7,169 bases of DNA from Paenibacillaceae bacterium (GTDB taxonomy: Bacteria > Bacillota > Bacilli > Paenibacillales > YIM-B00363): positions 1 to 7,169 of the forward strand of contig JAGWXQ010000075.1 in assembly GCA_018969805.1 (NCBI GenBank), written 5' to 3'. A program made the translations under genes and the position numbers. Of the stretch, positions 5,336 through 7,169 are shown in pieces (position 1 is the first letter of the stretch; each line of letters starts with the position of its first letter). The notes under the pieces are model-generated. The model made no database searches. It saw only the letters and a list, made by a program, of their open reading frames with translations, and was not told where the DNA came from.

Positions 5336-6800
5336 ACGATCCAATCGGACGTTGTTGGACGATGACGTTGACCATCTCGTGGGTCGGATCTTCGAGTCCT
5401 TGTACGGGAAGCCCGATGCGCGATTGTTCGGCGATGTAATCGATATTTTCTTGTGTAATGACTTCTCCAGGGAGCAAAATCGGGATGCCTGGTGGGTACA
5501 CCATAATAAACTCGGCAATGATGCGTCCTGCGGCACGTGCGAGCGGGATGGGTTCCCTCGGTGCATAAAACGCATCGCGTGGTGTCATGGCGAGCGTCGG
5601 TATCGCGGGGTTTTTCACTTCGATCGGGGGGATATCGCCCCGTGGCATCGCAGCGATCGCAGTCAGTGCATCGACGAGCGCATCGATGTGCGCACGGGTG
5701 TCTCCAGCGGTGATGAGACACAAAATATTGACCATGTCGCTCATCTCGACTTCGATCCCGTATTGTTCGCGCAGCATCGTCTCGACATCAAAGCCCGTCT
5801 TGCCGAGCAAGCGCACGTGGATCGTCAGCTTCGTCGGGTCAAATGCATGCAGTGCTTCACTCGAACCGATCTCAGGATCAAGGACGTGTACATGCGGAAT
5901 GCACGCGATGCGTGCGCGCGCATACGCTGCGAGATCGAGGCTTTTTTGCGCCATGTCTCTCCCATACAGTGCGAGCTGTCTGCGCGCAGCATCCAGTGAA
6001 GCAAGCAGTACATACGATGTCGATGTCGTCGTAAGCATGGACAAGATCGTCTGTACGCGGCGCGGGTCTACGATGTCTCCGCGCACGTGCAGCATCGAAC
6101 TTTGCGTCATCGATCCACCGAGCTTATGGATGCTGCACGCAGCCATATCGGCACCTGCTTCCATCGCACTGCACGGGAGTTGCTCGTGAAAATGGATGTG
6201 TGCGCCGTGCGCCTCGTCTACGAGTACAGGCACACCGTGCGCATGTGCAATCGCGACGATGTCGGATAAGTGCGCGCATACGCCAAAGTACGTCGGGTTA
6301 ATGACGAGCACGGCTTTCGCATCGGGATGGAGCGCAAGTGCCGTGCGCACAGCACTCGTCGTCACGCCGTGCGCGATGCCGTACGTCGGATCGACGACGG
6401 GTGACAAAAAGATCGGCCGTGCACCGGAAAAAATAATCGCGGACATCACCGACTTGTGGACGTTGCGTGGGACGATAATTTTGTCCCCCGGACGGCACAC
6501 CGCCAAAATCATCGTCTGTATCGCACCGCTCGTTCCTTGCACACAAAAAAACGTATGCGCAGCACCGAATGCTTCTGCGGCAAGTGTGAGCGCTTCTTGG
6601 ATGCACCCGTGGGGCTGATGCACATCGTCCAGTGGCGCGATGTTGATCAAGTCGATGGACAACACATCGTCGCCGACGAAACGACGAAACACATCGTCCA
6701 TCCCCGCCCCGCATTTGTGTCCAGGAATGTGAAACGGTATCGGGCGCGCTGCTGCATGCGCGCGCAAAGCATCAAATAAAGGGGTACGAGACTGATCCAT
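5334..6800 (-). CDS. speA: Arginine decarboxylase, PLP-dependent (488 aa)
   Basis: This is predicted to decarboxylate arginine to agmatine, the first step of the agmatine route to putrescine and spermidine, in the cytoplasm. It belongs to the Orn/Lys/Arg decarboxylase family (PLP fold type I) and follows the Bacillus subtilis SpeA sequence closely, as I remember it, over its full length of about 490 residues. Landmarks are P-F-H-I-P-G-H-K near residue 22, S-I-D-L-I-N-I at 48-54, V-Q-G-T-S-G-A at 87-93, V-L-V-D195-E-A-H198-G with the Asp that contacts the PLP ring nitrogen, and S-I-H-K226-L-G-G with the Schiff-base lysine. The C-terminal domain has M-T-P-R-D-A-F-Y and E-F-x-M-V-Y-P-P-G-I-P. 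All key residues are intact. The ATG at 6800 is chosen because AAAAGGAG lies 8 bases upstream and MDQSRTPLFDAL aligns with the family start; ATGs at 6821 and 6842 lie in the leader or promoter. Confidence 0.95.
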   Translation of the reverse strand: MDQSRTPLFDALRAHAAARPIPFHIPGHKCGAGMDDVFRRFVGDDVLSIDLINIAPLDDVHQPHGCIQEALTLAAEAFGAAHTFFCVQGTSGAIQTMILAVCRPGDKIIVPRNVHKSVMSAIIFSGARPIFLSPVVDPTYGIAHGVTTSAVRTALALHPDAKAVLVINPTYFGVCAHLSDIVAIAHAHGVPVLVDEAHGAHIHFHEQLPCSAMEAGADMAACSIHKLGGSMTQSSMLHVRGDIVDPRRVQTILSMLTTTSTSYVLLASLDAARRQLALYGRDMAQKSLDLAAYARARIACIPHVHVLDPEIGSSEALHAFDPTKLTIHVRLLGKTGFDVETMLREQYGIEVEMSDMVNILCLITAGDTRAHIDALVDALTAIAAMPRGDIPPIEVKNPAIPTLAMTPRDAFYAPREPIPLARAAGRIIAEFIMVYPPGIPILLPGEVITQENIDYIAEQSRIGLPVQGLEDPTHEMVNVIVQQRPIGS

Positions 6801-6808
6801 GCGGGACG

Positions 6809-6816
6809 CTCCTTTT
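6809..6816 (-). promoter_or_regulatory. Shine-Dalgarno site of speA
   Basis: On the minus strand AAAAGGAG lies 8 bases before the ATG at 6800. It settles the start against two further in-frame ATGs upstream (6821 and 6842). Confidence 0.8.
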
Positions 6817-6830
6817 GGCATATAAAAGCC

Positions 6831-6860
6831 ATTGTAGCACAATGGACACGGCTATTTCTA
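6831..6860 (-). promoter_or_regulatory. Probable sigma-A promoter of speA with extended -10
   Basis: On the minus strand TACAAT (6836-6831) is preceded by TGC, giving the extended -10 TGCTACAAT. TAGAAA (6860-6855) lies 18 bases upstream and matches four of six bases of TTGACA. A transcript would start near 6824 and have a leader of only about 24 bases with the ribosome binding site, leaving no room for a riboswitch. The promoter is predicted from sequence alone. Confidence 0.6.
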
Positions 6861-7169
6861 TACGGCAAGAAGATCCTCCCCGTATGCGATGCGGTGAAAG
6901 AAAAACAAACATCACCGTTTGAAAAACACAATGGATCCTCATCCGCATGGCACACCATCGATCCGTTTCTCAAAAACGCCTTTTGCGATCCCGTGCATAC
7001 AGCCCTTTGGAACCGTGTTTTCATAGGGATGAGTACAAACAGTTTTTGCGCATGGCCACTTTCCCCAATGCAAAAAAAAATAAAAAAATAAAATAATAAA
7101 AATAATAAAAAAATAAAAATAAAAATTGAGAAACGATGCAAAACGAGCGTCCAGCGGGTGTGCAAAAAC
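6861..7169. other. Intergenic region without a convincing gene
   Basis: No reading frame here looks like a real protein. A minus-strand open frame crosses it but runs out of frame through the speA promoter and start. A plus-strand open frame (about 6780-7091) has only a GTG start with no ribosome binding site, runs over the promoter, and ends in the A-rich tract. I see no tRNA, riboswitch or hairpin terminator. The composition shifts from mixed sequence to the A/T-only tract at 7072-7127, and the end of the window (7128-7169) is mixed again. The sequence upstream of speA may hold regulatory sites that I cannot recognise. Confidence 0.6.
7072..7127. repeat. A/T-only low-complexity tract
   Basis: These 56 bases contain no G or C. 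On the plus strand 46 are A and 10 are T, mostly single T's separating runs of two to nine A's (two T's are adjacent at the end). The tract is roughly 210-270 bases upstream of the speA promoter. Irregular A-tracts of this kind often bend or stiffen DNA or are low-melting. I see no coding or hairpin role. Confidence 0.9.

Noticed and set aside
6780..7091. Plus-strand open frame with a GTG start at 6894
   Set aside because: No ribosome binding site, no protein-like pattern, and the end is the A-rich tract coding for lysines; a decayed gene cannot be excluded but is not supported.
6964..7135. Inverted 8-mers CGTTTCTC and GAGAAACG about 155 bases apart
   Set aside because: Short and far apart; expected by chance in AT-rich sequence, with no other sign of a mobile element.
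6647..7165. Minus-strand open frame of 172 codons over the speA start and the A/T tract
   Set aside because: Its early residues are Phe/Ile/Leu from translating the T-rich strand, and it overlaps the well-supported speA start and promoter in another frame.

Overview
The window comes from a Bacillota genome, most likely of the Bacilli/Bacillales type. It has strong AGGAGG-type ribosome binding sites, a Bacillus-type SpeA decarboxylase and a Bacillota-style Tad (Flp) pilus cluster with a TadG-like DUF5702-type protein and a DUF6382-type/FHA protein. Base composition by eye is moderately GC-rich in the genes. The palindrome CGATCG is strongly over-represented. I cannot name the genus.

Positions 1-4946 (+ strand) form one tightly packed, co-directional operon, probably the distal half of a Tad pilus locus. 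In order it holds: the last codons of a TadC/GspF-type platform protein; a 63-residue Flp1-like pilin; a 334-residue TadE-like pseudopilin whose C-terminal part resembles a degenerate nuclease/toxin domain; a 546-residue TadG-like protein (DUF5702-type); a short classical TadE-like pseudopilin; a small polytopic membrane protein that may be a divergent prepilin peptidase; and a DUF6382-type plus FHA protein. Most neighbours overlap by 4 to 38 bases, so translation is probably coupled. Three of these proteins carry the same prepilin-type G|XXXXE motif in front of the membrane helix. The FHA protein suggests that the pilus machine is under Ser/Thr-phosphorylation control.

Positions 4950-6800 (- strand) form a convergent two-gene unit. 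A promoter with an extended -10 (6831-6860) reads speA, a PLP-dependent arginine decarboxylase that makes agmatine for polyamines. speA is followed 12 bases later by a small DUF1885-like gene whose Shine-Dalgarno overlaps the speA stop codon. The two operons meet tail to tail with 3 bases between their stop codons and no visible terminator.

Positions 6861-7169 have no convincing gene. This stretch contains a strand-asymmetric A/T-only tract of 56 bases (7072-7127).

The most interesting points are the nuclease-like C-terminus on the pseudopilin, the TT motifs preceding the FHA domain, the duplicated prepilin cleavage site, the divergent peptidase-like protein and the CGATCG excess.
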